DNA from: Geothrix sp. 21YS21S-4
GTDB lineage: Bacteria; Acidobacteriota; Holophagae; Holophagales; Holophagaceae
Length of the DNA stretch: 64,000 nt
Direction of reading: 5' to 3'
NCBI RefSeq assembly: GCF_030845995.1
Contig: NZ_CP132719.1
Coordinates: 2,108,001 to 2,172,000 of the forward strand
In this document: positions 25,390 through 34,670 of the stretch, piece after piece
How the letters are laid out: each line of letters begins with the position of its first letter
How positions within the stretch are numbered: the first letter of the stretch is position 1
The notes under the pieces: model-generated
Told to the model about the DNA's origin: nothing
Seen by the model: the letters and a program-made list of their open reading frames with translations, nothing else
The model's database searches: none
Position numbers and translations under genes: made by a program

Positions 25390-27663
25390 ATGCCGCGCCG
25401 CGCCCCTTCCCGCACCTCCGTCCGCCGCCCGTCCCGGACCCCCGACCGGCGCGAATCCTCCCGAGCCCCGAGATCCCAAGCCGCCGGCGGGGGGATTTCG
25501 GGGCTCCGGCCGTACGAGACCTTCGAGGGCACGTTCATCGGCCATCCGGAGGGCACCGGCGGATTCCTGAAGCCCCTGGGGCCGCGGGTCAGCCAGGATC
25601 TGCTGGTGGACTGGCGGGACGCCCACGGCGCCATCCACGGGGACCGCGTGGTGGCCGAGGTGAGCGGCGAGGGCTGGGACGGCCGCCTTCGCGCCCGGAT
25701 CCTGGAAGTCAAAGGGCGGGGGGAACTCCCCCTTCCCGGCACCCTTCAGAAGCAGCCCTGGGGCTGGCGCGTGGTGCCCCTCGAACCCCGCCTGTCCCAA
25801 CTCATCACCGTGCCTCCTACGGACCTCGCCGAGGACGGCGAATTGGTCAGTGTGCGACTGGATCCCGATCCCACCGTTCAGCAGCTGCGGGGAACGGTGG
25901 TGGCGCGGCTGGGAAAGAAGACCGATCTCAAGATCGAGAACAAGCTGACCGCGGCCCTCTTCAACCTGCGGATCGCGTTTCCCGACGCGGTCATGCGGGA
26001 ACTGGCGCCCTTCCCCACGACGATCCCTGAAGACTGGCTCCAGGGGCGGGAGGATCTACGGGAGGTGCTGACCTGCACCGTGGATCCGCCCACGGCCAAG
26101 GACTTCGACGACGCCATCAGCCTGGAAGTGCTGCCCCCTTCGGAAGGCGGCGGCTGGCTGCTGGGCGTCCACATCGCGGACGTGAGCCACTACGTCGCCG
26201 AGGGCGGCCCCCTGGACGAGGAGGCCCGGCTGCGCGGCACGTCGGTCTACTTCCCGGACGAGGCGATCCCCATGATCCCCGAGCGCCTCAGCGGGGACCT
26301 GTGCAGCCTCCGGGAGGGCGTGGACCGGCTCACCATGACGGCCTGGATGACGCTCTCTCCGGATCTGGACGTGGTGGAGACGCGGCTGTCCGAGAGTGTC
26401 ATCCGCAGCGCCAAGCGCCTCACCTACGACGAGGTGAAGGAGGCCTGCATCGACCTCTCCGCTCGCAAGCGCGCCGAAGTGGGGGAACCTCTCTGCGCCC
26501 TTCTGGACGAGGCCCTGGTGATCTCCCGCCGGCTGACCCAGGCCCGCCTGGGCCGCGGGGCCATGAACCTCGACACCGAGGAGGCCGAGTTCATCTTCAA
26601 CGAGGAGGGCCGTCCCGTGGACGCCCGGCGCTATCCGCGCCACGACGCCCACCGCATGATCGAGGAGTTCATGCTCCTGGCGAACGAAGCGGTGGCGCGG
26701 TTCTTCACCCGCCGGAAGCTCCCTTCCATCTACCGCATCCACGACGAGCCGGATCCGCTGAAGCTGGAGGTCTTCGCGGAGGTGGCCCGCAGCTTCGGAC
26801 TGCTGAAGCCCAAGGAGACGCCCACGCCGGACCACCTCAACGCCATGCTGGACAAGATCCGCGGCGGGCCCTTGGAGGCCATGATCAACAACCTCCTCCT
26901 CCGCAGCCTCAAGAAGGCCGAATACAGCGCGGAGAACATCGGCCATTCGGGCCTCGCTCTCCAGGACTACCTGCACTTCACCAGCCCGATCCGGCGCTAT
27001 CCCGATCTCATCGTCCACCGTGTGCTGCGCAAGGTGCTGCGCGGGGAGCGGCTGCCCGAGGGGCTTCAGAGCCACCTGGCGGTGCTGGCCAAGGGCGCCA
27101 GCGACGCCGAGCAGAAGGCCACCCAGGCCGAGCGCGAGAACGACCGCTGGAAGGCCTGCCTGCTGATGAAGGACCGCGTGGGCCAGCGCTTCCGGGGCCG
27201 CCTCCAGGGGTTCTCCGCCAAGGTGGCCTTCGTCACCCTGGACGCCCCCTTCGTGGACGTGGGCGTGCCGCTGGCGGCCCTCGGCGGCAACTTCTGGGTG
27301 GACGAGCACCGCACCAAGGCCACGGGCCTCCGGGGAACGGTGGTCCTGTCCATCGGGGACGCCGTGGAGGTGGAGATCACCGCCGTGGACGAGGACCTGC
27401 GCCGCATCAGCGCCTGGCTGACGGAAGCCAGGGCCCAGGACGCCCATGGGAAGGCCTTCGCCTTCGCCCCCACGCTCGCGGCGCCGGCGACCCTACGGGA
27501 AGGGGATTTCGAGAAGCCGAAGGGGTCGCGCGCTCCCAAGACAGGCGGAGAACGCGGCCGGAGAGAGGCTCCCTCCAAGGGCCGTCCGCCGAAGAAGGCC
27601 CGCGAGGCCAAGCCCAAACCGCCCAAGGGCAGCGTCCGCGGCGGCAAACGGAAGGCCCGGTGA
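25390..27663 (+). CDS. rnr: Ribonuclease R (RNB-family 3'-5' exoribonuclease)
   Basis: A processive exoribonuclease that degrades structured RNA. The 757-residue product has an Arg/Ser-rich N-terminal tail, cold-shock OB domains (about 40-190), the RNB catalytic domain with TCTVDPPTAKDFDDAISLE (magnesium-binding aspartates) and HYTSPIRRYPDL-type motif HFTSPIRRYPDLIVHR, then an S1 domain. A very basic Lys/Arg/Gly/Pro C-terminal tail (after about residue 690) probably aids RNA or ribosome binding. The stop overlaps the GTG of ruvC. Confidence 0.95.
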   Translation: MPRRAPSRTSVRRPSRTPDRRESSRAPRSQAAGGGISGLRPYETFEGTFIGHPEGTGGFLKPLGPRVSQDLLVDWRDAHGAIHGDRVVAEVSGEGWDGRLRARILEVKGRGELPLPGTLQKQPWGWRVVPLEPRLSQLITVPPTDLAEDGELVSVRLDPDPTVQQLRGTVVARLGKKTDLKIENKLTAALFNLRIAFPDAVMRELAPFPTTIPEDWLQGREDLREVLTCTVDPPTAKDFDDAISLEVLPPSEGGGWLLGVHIADVSHYVAEGGPLDEEARLRGTSVYFPDEAIPMIPERLSGDLCSLREGVDRLTMTAWMTLSPDLDVVETRLSESVIRSAKRLTYDEVKEACIDLSARKRAEVGEPLCALLDEALVISRRLTQARLGRGAMNLDTEEAEFIFNEEGRPVDARRYPRHDAHRMIEEFMLLANEAVARFFTRRKLPSIYRIHDEPDPLKLEVFAEVARSFGLLKPKETPTPDHLNAMLDKIRGGPLEAMINNLLLRSLKKAEYSAENIGHSGLALQDYLHFTSPIRRYPDLIVHRVLRKVLRGERLPEGLQSHLAVLAKGASDAEQKATQAERENDRWKACLLMKDRVGQRFRGRLQGFSAKVAFVTLDAPFVDVGVPLAALGGNFWVDEHRTKATGLRGTVVLSIGDAVEVEITAVDEDLRRISAWLTEARAQDAHGKAFAFAPTLAAPATLREGDFEKPKGSRAPKTGGERGRREAPSKGRPPKKAREAKPKPPKGSVRGGKRKAR

Positions 27664-28154
27664 TCGTCCCACCGGCCCCCGTCCGGTGCCTGGGCGTAGA
27701 TCCCGGGTCCCTGGCCTGCGGCTGGGCGGTGGTGGAGCGCTTCGGGTCGCGACTGGCCCTGCTGGAAGCGGGCGTCGTCCGTAACCCCCGGGGCGCCGAT
27801 TTCGATCAGCGGGCGCTCCGCATCCACGAGCGGCTCACAGAGGCCATCGCCACTCACGCCCCCGGCTTCATGGCCGTGGAATCCCCCTTCGTGGAGAAGA
27901 ACGCCGCCACGGCCCTCAAGCTGGGCCAGATCCGGGGGGGCATCCTGCTCACGGCGGCGCTCCACCGCCTCCCGGTGGGCGACTACAACCCCATGCAGGT
28001 GAAGAAGGCCGTCAGCGGCTACGGCTGGGCGGCCAAGGAGCAGGTGGGAAAGATGGTGATGACCCTCCTGAACCTGAAGGATCCCCTGCCCGCCGACGCG
28101 GCCGACGCGGCCGCCGTGGCCATCGGCCATTTGCTAGCTTCCAGGCGCGCGTGA
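27660..28154 (+). CDS. ruvC: Crossover junction endodeoxyribonuclease RuvC
   Basis: The Holliday-junction resolvase, which acts with RuvAB in recombinational repair. The 164-residue product is typical in size. Catalytic acidic residues are visible: Asp14 (GVDPGSLACGWAV), Glu74 (MAVESPFVEKNAATALKLGQ), and the C-terminal aspartates in PADAADAAAVAIGH. The GTG start overlaps the rnr stop by 4 bp, so translation is coupled. ruvA and ruvB are not in this window. Confidence 0.95.
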   Translation: MIVPPAPVRCLGVDPGSLACGWAVVERFGSRLALLEAGVVRNPRGADFDQRALRIHERLTEAIATHAPGFMAVESPFVEKNAATALKLGQIRGGILLTAALHRLPVGDYNPMQVKKAVSGYGWAAKEQVGKMVMTLLNLKDPLPADAADAAAVAIGHLLASRRA

Positions 28155-28247
28155 AGGGCATGGAAGACATGGATGTCATGTTTTTCAAAGACCTTCCGAT
28201 TTGTCACGCAGGCCATGACAAAAAACCTCGTAACTCGTGACATTTCT

Positions 28248-28263
28248 TGTGATGTCGATCACT
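28248..28263. promoter_or_regulatory. CRP/FNR-family-like operator (site 2)
   Basis: TGTGATGTCGATCACT contains the perfect half-sites GTGAT and ATCAC with a 4-nt spacer. It is about 55 bp upstream of the small gene. A second dyad, TTGTCA-N9-TGACAA, lies just upstream at 28201-28221. Confidence 0.6.
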
Positions 28264-28318
28264 AGCATGGGGAATCGTCAAAGGCGATGATGATGTCCAG
28301 CAAGTGAGCGAGGCGGTC

Positions 28319-28519
28319 ATGCACATGGATACCAGCGTTCGGCAGCACAACCCGGCTTTCTGGACCACCGCGGAGCGGCTGCACGAAGTGTTCAGCCAGC
28401 TGGAGCGCCAGATGAGCAGCTCCCCGCGCGGCCTTGCCGTCCTGCGCCAGGTCCAGGCCCTCGAGGCCGAGCTGGAAGCCGAAGTGGTGCACCACAGCCG
28501 CCGCGTCGCCGTCGTCTAG
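28319..28519 (+). CDS. Small protein of unknown function in its own transcription unit
   Basis: A 66-residue product. It has no signal peptide or membrane segment and is predicted mainly helical, with a possible coiled coil (RLHEVFSQLERQMSS; VLRQVQALEAELEAEVVHHSRR). GAGG lies about 6 nt before the chosen ATG; a GTG 15 nt upstream is an alternative. A palindromic CRP-like site lies upstream and a strong bidirectional terminator follows 17 bp after the stop. That complete unit argues for a real gene. I do not recognise the family. Confidence 0.6.
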   Translation: MHMDTSVRQHNPAFWTTAERLHEVFSQLERQMSSSPRGLAVLRQVQALEAELEAEVVHHSRRVAVV

Positions 28520-28536
28520 GAACCATCGCTCTTCCG

Positions 28537-28565
28537 AAAGGCCCGGCGCACACGCCGGGCCTTTT
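28537..28565. terminator. Bidirectional rho-independent terminator
   Basis: A 12-bp stem AAAGGCCCGGCG / CGCCGGGCCTTT with loop CACA is flanked by T on the plus side and serves the small gene. A second hairpin (GGGCACCC / GGGTGCCC, 28580-28601) may end the opposing malic enzyme transcript. Confidence 0.85.
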
Positions 28566-28760
28566 CGCGTACAGACAAAGGGCACCCGCGAAGGGGTGCC
28601 CGGAGTCTCGACCTGCGGGATTAAGCCCGGGGCCGGAAGGGGCTGGCGAAAACGGTCGCCCCGTGGGAGGAAAGAGGATCTCTTCCCGTGCCTTCAAACC
28701 TAGGCCGAGCGCCCGCCCCCTCAAGCGGAAAAACGGCGAAGAGGGGGCGGGAAAAGCGCC

Positions 28761-30488
28761 TTAGCCCTGGACGGGCGTCCCGGGGCGGTAGGCGGCGTAG
28801 GCCGGCTTCCACTGGGCCTTGAGGACGATGGCTTCCAGCTGGTCGTCGTCGAGGAGGCGGCCCAGGCCGGCGTTGCGCGCTTCCATGCCTACGGCCTTGG
28901 CCACGGCGGCGGAGACCTTCCGGATGTCCTTCATTTCCGGCAGCAGCAGGCCGGTGGCTTCCTGGGACGGCGTCACGTAGGCGCTGATGGCCCGGCTGGC
29001 GGCCAGGAACATCCCGTCGGTGACGCGGGACGCCTTGCAGACGAGGGCGCCGAGGCCCATGCCCGGGAACACGTACATGTTGTTGCACTGGGAGGCCTGG
29101 AGCCGCTGCCCGTTCCATTCCATGGGCGCGAAGGGGCTGCCGGTGGCCACGAGGCCCTTCCCGTTCGTGGCTTTCCACACCGCCTCGGGCGAGCATTCGC
29201 ACTTGTGGGTGGGGTTCGACAGGGCGAGGACGATGGGGCGCTCGGAGTGGCGCGCGGTCTCCGCCAGGATGGCCTCGCTGAACAGCCCGGGCTGGGCGGT
29301 GACGCCGATCAGGACGGTGGGATGGGCGTTGCGCACCACGTCCTCCAGCCCGATGCGGGAAGGATCGTCCAGCTTCCAGCCCTCGACGACCGTACGGCGC
29401 TGGGCGAGGGGTTCCTGGGGGCCTTCCAGCTGGGGATCGTCGTCGATGAGGAGGCCCTGCATGTCCACGGCGAAGATGCGCTGGCGCGCCTCCTCGTCGG
29501 ACAGCCCCTCTTCCTTCAGGGCGGCGCGGATGTTCATGGCGATGCCGGTGCCGGCCTGGCCCATCCCGACGATGACGTAGCGCTCATCCTGGAAGCGGCT
29601 CTTCTTGATCCGCATGGCGGTCATCAGCGCGGCCAGGGCGGTGGCGCCGGTGCCCTGGATGTCGTCGTTGAAGGAGAGGATCCGCTCGCGGTAGCGATCG
29701 AGGTTCTTGAAGGCCGTCTGCTTGGCGAAGTCCTCCCACTGGAGCAGCGCGCCGGGGAAGTTCCGCTTCACGCCCAGGATGAACTTCTCCACCACTTCCT
29801 CGTACTCCGCGCCGCGGAGCCGGGGCTTGCGGATGCCGAGGTAGAGCGGATCCTCCAGCAGGCGGGGATTGTTGGTGCCCACGTCCAGGCAGATGGGGAG
29901 GCACACGGCGGGATGCACGCCGCCGGCGGCCACGTAGAGGCTGACCTTGCCCACGGGAATGCCCATGCCGTCGGAGCCCAGGTCGCCCAGACCGAGGATG
30001 CGCTCGCCGTCCGTCACCACGATCAGGTTCACCTGGGGCTGGGACAGGCCCTGGAAGATCTGGTCGATGTTGCCGATGTTCTCGGGGGTGATGTAGATCC
30101 CGCGGGTGCGCCGCTGGATGTGGCTCATCTGGAGGCAGGCCAGACCCACGGTCGGGGTGTAGACGATGGGCACCATCTCTTCGAGGTGCTCTTCAAGGAG
30201 ACGGTAGAAGAGGGGCTCGTTGCGGTCCTGGAGGCCGGACAGGTAGATGTAGCGCTCCATGTCGTCGTGCTTGCGTTGGTAGGCCTCGTAGGTCCGGTCC
30301 AGCTGGGATTCAAGGGCCGAGATCCCCGGGCGGAGCATTCCGTCCAGACCCAGGCTGAGCCGCTCCTCCTTGGTGAACGCCGAAGCCTTGTTCAGATGCG
30401 CATCGTTGAGGAGCTGGCGGCCTCGAAGGTAGACCTCGTAGTATTCCTCCCCCGTCAGGGGATCGATCTTGAACGCGAAGGTCTTCAT
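28761..30488 (-). CDS. NAD-dependent malic enzyme
   Basis: This enzyme oxidatively decarboxylates malate to pyruvate, linking the TCA cycle to gluconeogenesis and anapleurosis. The 575-residue product matches the large (SfcA/MaeA-type) family. It has the YTPTVGLACLQMSHI substrate region, DGERILGLGDLGSDGMGIPVGK (partly quoted: ILGLGDLGSDGMGIPVGK), FNDDIQGTGATALAAL, and a second Rossmann motif IVGMGQAGTGIA. ALSNPTHKCEC is also present. AAGGAG lies 5 nt before the ATG. It is a single-gene unit with terminators downstream. Confidence 0.95.
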   Translation of the reverse strand: MKTFAFKIDPLTGEEYYEVYLRGRQLLNDAHLNKASAFTKEERLSLGLDGMLRPGISALESQLDRTYEAYQRKHDDMERYIYLSGLQDRNEPLFYRLLEEHLEEMVPIVYTPTVGLACLQMSHIQRRTRGIYITPENIGNIDQIFQGLSQPQVNLIVVTDGERILGLGDLGSDGMGIPVGKVSLYVAAGGVHPAVCLPICLDVGTNNPRLLEDPLYLGIRKPRLRGAEYEEVVEKFILGVKRNFPGALLQWEDFAKQTAFKNLDRYRERILSFNDDIQGTGATALAALMTAMRIKKSRFQDERYVIVGMGQAGTGIAMNIRAALKEEGLSDEEARQRIFAVDMQGLLIDDDPQLEGPQEPLAQRRTVVEGWKLDDPSRIGLEDVVRNAHPTVLIGVTAQPGLFSEAILAETARHSERPIVLALSNPTHKCECSPEAVWKATNGKGLVATGSPFAPMEWNGQRLQASQCNNMYVFPGMGLGALVCKASRVTDGMFLAASRAISAYVTPSQEATGLLLPEMKDIRKVSAAVAKAVGMEARNAGLGRLLDDDQLEAIVLKAQWKPAYAAYRPGTPVQG

Positions 30489-30596
30489 GGCCGCTCCTTT
30501 GGATGGCCGCGCCCCGCGCGCCCCGCGCCGCCAGGGCGCCGGACCGCGGATGGTGCCGCGACAGGCAAGTGTAGCCACCCGTCCGGCGGAGCCGGA

Positions 30597-32591
30597 TCAC
30601 ATCAAGAGACCCGCGAGGGCATTGGGCGTGGAAACCGGCGGGGCGCAGGTCCGGCCCCGGCACACGAAGGCCACGGCTCCCCCTCGCGGCCCGCCCCGGC
30701 CCTCGTGGAGCGGCAGCAGCTGGTCCGCGGAGGCCGACACCACCCGGCCCGGCAGATGGCGGCGATGGATTTCGGCCAGGAGAAGGCGCGCGGGCTCGCT
30801 GGCGGGATCGCCGGAGACGGCCACCTCCAGCGGCTCCCGGAGCGCCAGGTCCAGGACGCCCAGGAGACCGGGGAAAGCCCGGGGTGCCCGGGCCATCGAC
30901 GGCCCGAAACAGCGCAGCACGCCCTCCGCCGCCTGGTGGAAGTCCTCCCGCTGGAGGTGGCGGGAAAGCCGCAGGAGAGCGCGGGCGGCCAGGGTGTTCC
31001 CGCTCGGCAGGGCCCCGTCAAAGGCCGGCTTCTGGCGGAAGAGGAGATCCGCCCGGCCCGCTTCGGCGCTGAAGAAGCCGTCGCCGTCCGGATCCCGGAA
31101 CCGCGCCAGCATGCCGGTCCCCAGGGCTTCCCCCCACCGCAGCCAGCCCTCGTCGAAATCCGCCTCGAACAGGTCCAGCAGGCCTTCCGCCACCGCGGCG
31201 CTGTCCTCCAGGAATCCCGGCGTGTGGGCCTCTCCTCCCCGCCACACCCGCAGCAGGTGGTCCTCCCGGCCGAGGGCCGTCCGCAGAAAGGCGGCGCAGG
31301 CCTGGGCCGCGGCGAGGTACCGCGGGTCGCCCAGCACCTGGAATCCCCGGGCGAAGGCGGAGAGGGCGAGGCCGTTCCAGGCCGCCACCACCTTGTCGTC
31401 CTTCCCGGGGCGCACGCGGCGATCCCGCCAGATCCGCAGCCGGTGCCGCAGGGCGCGGTCGTCCTCCTCCGCCAGGCGCGCTTCCCGCGGGCAGGAAAAG
31501 CGGTGGACCACGCTGCGGCCGTGCTCGAAATTACCGCCTTCGGTGATCCCGAAGGCGGCGCAGAACCTCGCCCCGTCCGCATCTCCGAGCGCCTCCCTCA
31601 CCTCCGCGGGAGTGAAGGCGTAGAAGCGGCCCTCTTCGCCTTCGCTGTCGGCGTCCTCGCTGGCGTGGAAGCCCCCGGCGGGATCCAGCAGGTCGCGCAG
31701 CAGGTAATCCAGCGTCTCCCGTGCCACCTGGGCGTAGCGCGCGTCGCCCGAGGCCTGGAAGGCCGACAGGTAGCAGGCGGCGAGCTGGGCGTTGTCGTAG
31801 AGCATCTTCTCGAAGTGGGGAATCAGCCACTGCCCGTCCACGCTGTAGCGGGCGAAGCCCCCACCCAGGTGGTCGTACATCCCGCCTTCCCACATGGCAT
31901 CCAGGGTGCGGAAGGCCATGGCCCGATCCTCCGCGTCGCCGCGCGCCAGCAGCAGTTCCAGCACCATCGAGGGCGGGAACTTGGGCGCCGGGCCGAACCC
32001 GCCCCACCGCGGGTCGTAGGCCCGTCGGAAGTGGGCGGTCGCAGCCGCCAGCACGCTTTCGCCCGGCAGGGCCGCGCCGGGATCCACCTCCGCCTGCCGC
32101 CGCAGCTCCGCGGCGAGGCCCGCCGCCTGGGCCGCGATCCCGCCGGGATCCTCGCGCCACACCTCAGCGATGCGCCGGAGGAGCGGCAGAAACCCCGGCA
32201 TCCCGCCCCGGGATTCGGGCGGAAAATAAGTACCGCCATAGAAAGGCTCCAGGTCCGGGGTGAGCCACACGCTCATGGGCCAGCCCCCGCGGCCGGTCAG
32301 CGTCTGGACGGCGCCCATGTAGAGGTCGTCCAGGTCGGGGCGCTCCTCCCGGTCCACCTTGATACTCACGAAATGGGCATTCAGCGCCTCCGCCACCGCG
32401 GGGTTCTCGAAGCTCTCCCGCTCCATGACGTGGCACCAGTGGCAGGCGCTGTAGCCGATGCTGAGGAAGATGGGCTTCCCCTCCTCCTTCGCCTTGGTCA
32501 GGGCCTCGTCTCCCCAGGGAAACCAGTCCACGGGGTTGTGGGCGTGCTGGAGCAGGTAGGGGCTGAGGCTGCCGGCGAGGCGGTTGGACAT
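30597..32591 (-). CDS. DUF255 thioredoxin-domain protein (YyaL/SPATA20 family)
   Basis: A 664-residue cytoplasmic protein. The N-terminal DUF255 domain is thioredoxin-like, with the signature [18 protein letters not shown] and the redox-type motif [10 protein letters not shown] long (alpha/alpha)6-barrel-like region resembling N-acylglucosamine 2-epimerase follows ([25 protein letters not shown] and [18 protein letters not shown] are typical). The family is widespread but its activity is undefined. GGAG lies 6 nt before the ATG. It is next to, and in the same direction as, malic enzyme, separated by about 108 bp. Confidence 0.9.
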   Translation of the reverse strand: MSNRLAGSLSPYLLQHAHNPVDWFPWGDEALTKAKEEGKPIFLSIGYSACHWCHVMERESFENPAVAEALNAHFVSIKVDREERPDLDDLYMGAVQTLTGRGGWPMSVWLTPDLEPFYGGTYFPPESRGGMPGFLPLLRRIAEVWREDPGGIAAQAAGLAAELRRQAEVDPGAALPGESVLAAATAHFRRAYDPRWGGFGPAPKFPPSMVLELLLARGDAEDRAMAFRTLDAMWEGGMYDHLGGGFARYSVDGQWLIPHFEKMLYDNAQLAACYLSAFQASGDARYAQVARETLDYLLRDLLDPAGGFHASEDADSEGEEGRFYAFTPAEVREALGDADGARFCAAFGITEGGNFEHGRSVVHRFSCPREARLAEEDDRALRHRLRIWRDRRVRPGKDDKVVAAWNGLALSAFARGFQVLGDPRYLAAAQACAAFLRTALGREDHLLRVWRGGEAHTPGFLEDSAAVAEGLLDLFEADFDEGWLRWGEALGTGMLARFRDPDGDGFFSAEAGRADLLFRQKPAFDGALPSGNTLAARALLRLSRHLQREDFHQAAEGVLRCFGPSMARAPRAFPGLLGVLDLALREPLEVAVSGDPASEPARLLLAEIHRRHLPGRVVSASADQLLPLHEGRGGPRGGAVAFVCRGRTCAPPVSTPNALAGLLM

Positions 32592-32693
32592 ATCCGACTC
32601 CGAAGGCCAGGATTATGCCCCAGGATTCCTTTCCTGACAGGGAAAAGCCCCCCGGGCCCGGTACAATGGGCGTTTGGTCCTTGCCGAGGTCCC

Positions 32694-34052
32694 ATGTTCG
32701 ACAGCCTCACCCAGAAGCTCAGCCAGGCGATGAAGGCCCTCCGGGGGCAGTCGAAGCTGACGGAAGCCAACCTCGAAGCCGTCCTGCGCGAAGTCCGCAT
32801 GGCTCTCCTGGAGGCCGACGTCCACGTGAGCGTGGCGCGCACCTTCCTCCAGCGGGTGAAGGAGAAGGCCCTGGGCGTCGAGGTCATGCAGGGGCTCAAT
32901 CCCGCCCAGGCCTTCATCGACATCGTCCACCGGGAGCTGGTGGAGATCATGGGCGGCCAGGCGCCCGAACACCCCATCGCCTTCTCCGCCAAGCCGCCCA
33001 CCGTGGTGATGATGGTGGGCCTCCAGGGCGCCGGAAAGACCACCACCTGCGGCAAGCTGGCCGTCTTCCTCAAGAAGCTGGGGCGATCGCCCCTGCTCGT
33101 GCCCGCGGACGTCTACCGCCCGGCGGCCATCGAGCAGCTCCACGTGGTGGCGAAGGACGCGGGCGTGCCCTCGTTCCGCACGGAGGAGAAGGAACCCGTG
33201 GCCATCTGCGCCGCGGCCCTGGCGGAAGCGAAGCTGAAGGGCTGGGATACGGTCATCCTCGACACCGCCGGCCGCCTGCACCTGGACGAAGCCCTGATGG
33301 AGGAGCTGGCCCGGATCAAGGCCGCCACGTCCCCCGACGAGATCCTGTTCGTGGCCGACGCCATGACCGGCCAGGACGCCGTCCGCAGCGCCACCGCCTT
33401 CCACGAGAAGCTGGGCATCACGGGCGTGGTCCTCACCAAGGCCGACGGCGACACCCGCGGCGGCGCGGCCTTCAGCATCAAGCAGGCCACGGGCCAGCCC
33501 CTGAAGTTCGTGGGCGAGGGCGAGAAGCTGGAGGACTTCCAACGCTTCCATCCCGACCGCATGGCCCAGCGCATCCTGGGGATGGGCGACGTCCTCAGCC
33601 TCATCGAGCACGCCAAGGACAAGCTGGATGAAAAAGAGGCGGAGGGCCTCGCCAAGCGCCTGGCCAAGAACCAGTTCACCCTTGAGGACATGCGCAAGCA
33701 GTTCCAGCAGGTGCAGAAGCTGGGGTCCATGAACAAGATCCTGGGGATGCTGCCCGGGCTCGGCCAGATGAAGGATCAGCTCGCCCAGGTGGCCACGGAC
33801 AAGCGGATCAAGCACCTGGAGGCGATCCTCAACTCCATGACGGTCGCCGAGCGCGCCAACCACAACCTGCTGGACGGCAAGCGCAAGCGCCGGATCGCCG
33901 CGGGCTGCGGCCGTCCCGTCAGCGAGATCAACCAGCTCCTCAAGCAGTTCGCCGAGACCAAGAAGATGATGGGCCAGATGAACGACCCCCGCTTCATGGC
34001 CCGGATGCAGCGCATGGCCAAGATGGGCGGCGGCCCCAACCTGCCCTTCTAG
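32694..34052 (+). CDS. ffh: Signal recognition particle protein Ffh
   Basis: The SRP GTPase that binds 4.5S RNA and signal sequences of nascent membrane proteins and delivers them to FtsY. The 452-residue product has the N domain (residues 1-90), G1 GLQGAGKTTTCGKLA, the G2-adjacent DVYRPAA motif, DTAGRLH, TKADGD and the methionine-rich M domain with LGMLPGLGQMKD. A TACAAT -10-like hexamer lies 26 nt upstream of the start, and GAGGT precedes the ATG. It heads the S16 cluster. Confidence 0.97.
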   Translation: MFDSLTQKLSQAMKALRGQSKLTEANLEAVLREVRMALLEADVHVSVARTFLQRVKEKALGVEVMQGLNPAQAFIDIVHRELVEIMGGQAPEHPIAFSAKPPTVVMMVGLQGAGKTTTCGKLAVFLKKLGRSPLLVPADVYRPAAIEQLHVVAKDAGVPSFRTEEKEPVAICAAALAEAKLKGWDTVILDTAGRLHLDEALMEELARIKAATSPDEILFVADAMTGQDAVRSATAFHEKLGITGVVLTKADGDTRGGAAFSIKQATGQPLKFVGEGEKLEDFQRFHPDRMAQRILGMGDVLSLIEHAKDKLDEKEAEGLAKRLAKNQFTLEDMRKQFQQVQKLGSMNKILGMLPGLGQMKDQLAQVATDKRIKHLEAILNSMTVAERANHNLLDGKRKRRIAAGCGRPVSEINQLLKQFAETKKMMGQMNDPRFMARMQRMAKMGGGPNLPF

Positions 34053-34111
34053 CAATTACCGCTTGGGCGGAGGGCGTTTCCGCGATACACTCTCCTGCTC
34101 AGGGAGTGCCC

Positions 34112-34354
34112 ATGCTGTCGATCCGTCTTGCTCGCAATGGTGCCAAGAAGCGCCCGTTCTACCACATCGTCGTCTCCGAGAACGACCGCATTCCCACCGG
34201 CCGCGCCGTGGAAGTGCTGGGCTTCGTGAACCCCATCGCCGGCTCCGGCGAAGCGGTGCGCATCGACGTCGAGAAGGCCAAGTCCTGGCTCCAGAAGGGC
34301 GCCCAGCCCTCGAAGACCGTCCTCGATCTGTTCAAGAAGAACCAGATCCTGTAG
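34112..34354 (+). CDS. rpsP: 30S ribosomal protein S16
   Basis: An 80-residue small-subunit protein of typical length, beginning MLSIRLARNGAKKRPFYHIV with the classic VSENDRIPTGRAVEVLGFVNP stretch (partly quoted: RIPTGRAVEVLGFVNP). Start: ATG with AGGGAG 5 nt before it; a GTG two codons upstream was rejected. It lies 59 bp after ffh. A TACACT hexamer 21 nt upstream could provide a separate promoter. Confidence 0.97.
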   Translation: MLSIRLARNGAKKRPFYHIVVSENDRIPTGRAVEVLGFVNPIAGSGEAVRIDVEKAKSWLQKGAQPSKTVLDLFKKNQIL

Positions 34355-34371
34355 CCGGTTTCCGTCCTTTC

Positions 34372-34403
34372 GAAAGCCGGGCGCAGGTCCGGCTTTCTTT
34401 GTT
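34372..34403 (+). terminator. Terminator/attenuator between rpsP and khpA
   Basis: A 9-bp stem GAAAGCCGG / CCGGCTTTC with an 8-nt loop is followed by TTTGTT. Its location inside the S16 cluster suggests partial termination, so distal genes would be less expressed than rpsP. Confidence 0.65.
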
Positions 34404-34415
34404 CGTGGAGCGACC

Positions 34416-34670
34416 ATGGACCTCGACGCCTTCCTGCGCGACGTGCTCACGCCCCTGCTGGACCATCCGGAGGCCCTCCGGATCGAAGTGGGCGGCGAGG
34501 GGAAGAAGCGGGACGTGCTCCTCTTCGCCAATCCCGAAGACCGGGGCCGGATCATCGGCAAGCACGGGCGGATGATCTCCGCCCTGCGGACGCTCTGCCG
34601 GACCGCCGGCGACAAGGCCGGCCTGGCCGTCACCCTGGAGTTGGACGACCGGGACGAGCAGGAGGCTTAG
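34416..34670 (+). CDS. khpA: KH domain RNA-binding protein (KhpA-like)
   Basis: An 84-residue single KH-domain protein. The GxxG nucleic-acid loop is intact (GRIIGKHGRMISALRTL). KhpA homologues bind many RNAs and, with KhpB, affect cell division in Gram-positives. The ancestral stop codon was probably TAA directly abutting the rimM ATG; it now reads TAG from the inserted element. A Shine-Dalgarno-like GGAG precedes the ATG. Confidence 0.92.
   Translation: MDLDAFLRDVLTPLLDHPEALRIEVGGEGKKRDVLLFANPEDRGRIIGKHGRMISALRTLCRTAGDKAGLAVTLELDDRDEQEA

Noticed and set aside
23521-25800. Minus-strand extension of the GT9 frame by more than 700 residues
   Set aside because: The GT9 domain starts at LILLRLSALGDIL; the extension is antisense to two real genes and low complexity.
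29205-32693. Plus-strand extension before ffh
   Set aside because: It is antisense to malic enzyme and the DUF255 gene; Ffh begins at MFDSLTQKL with a Shine-Dalgarno-like GAGGT.
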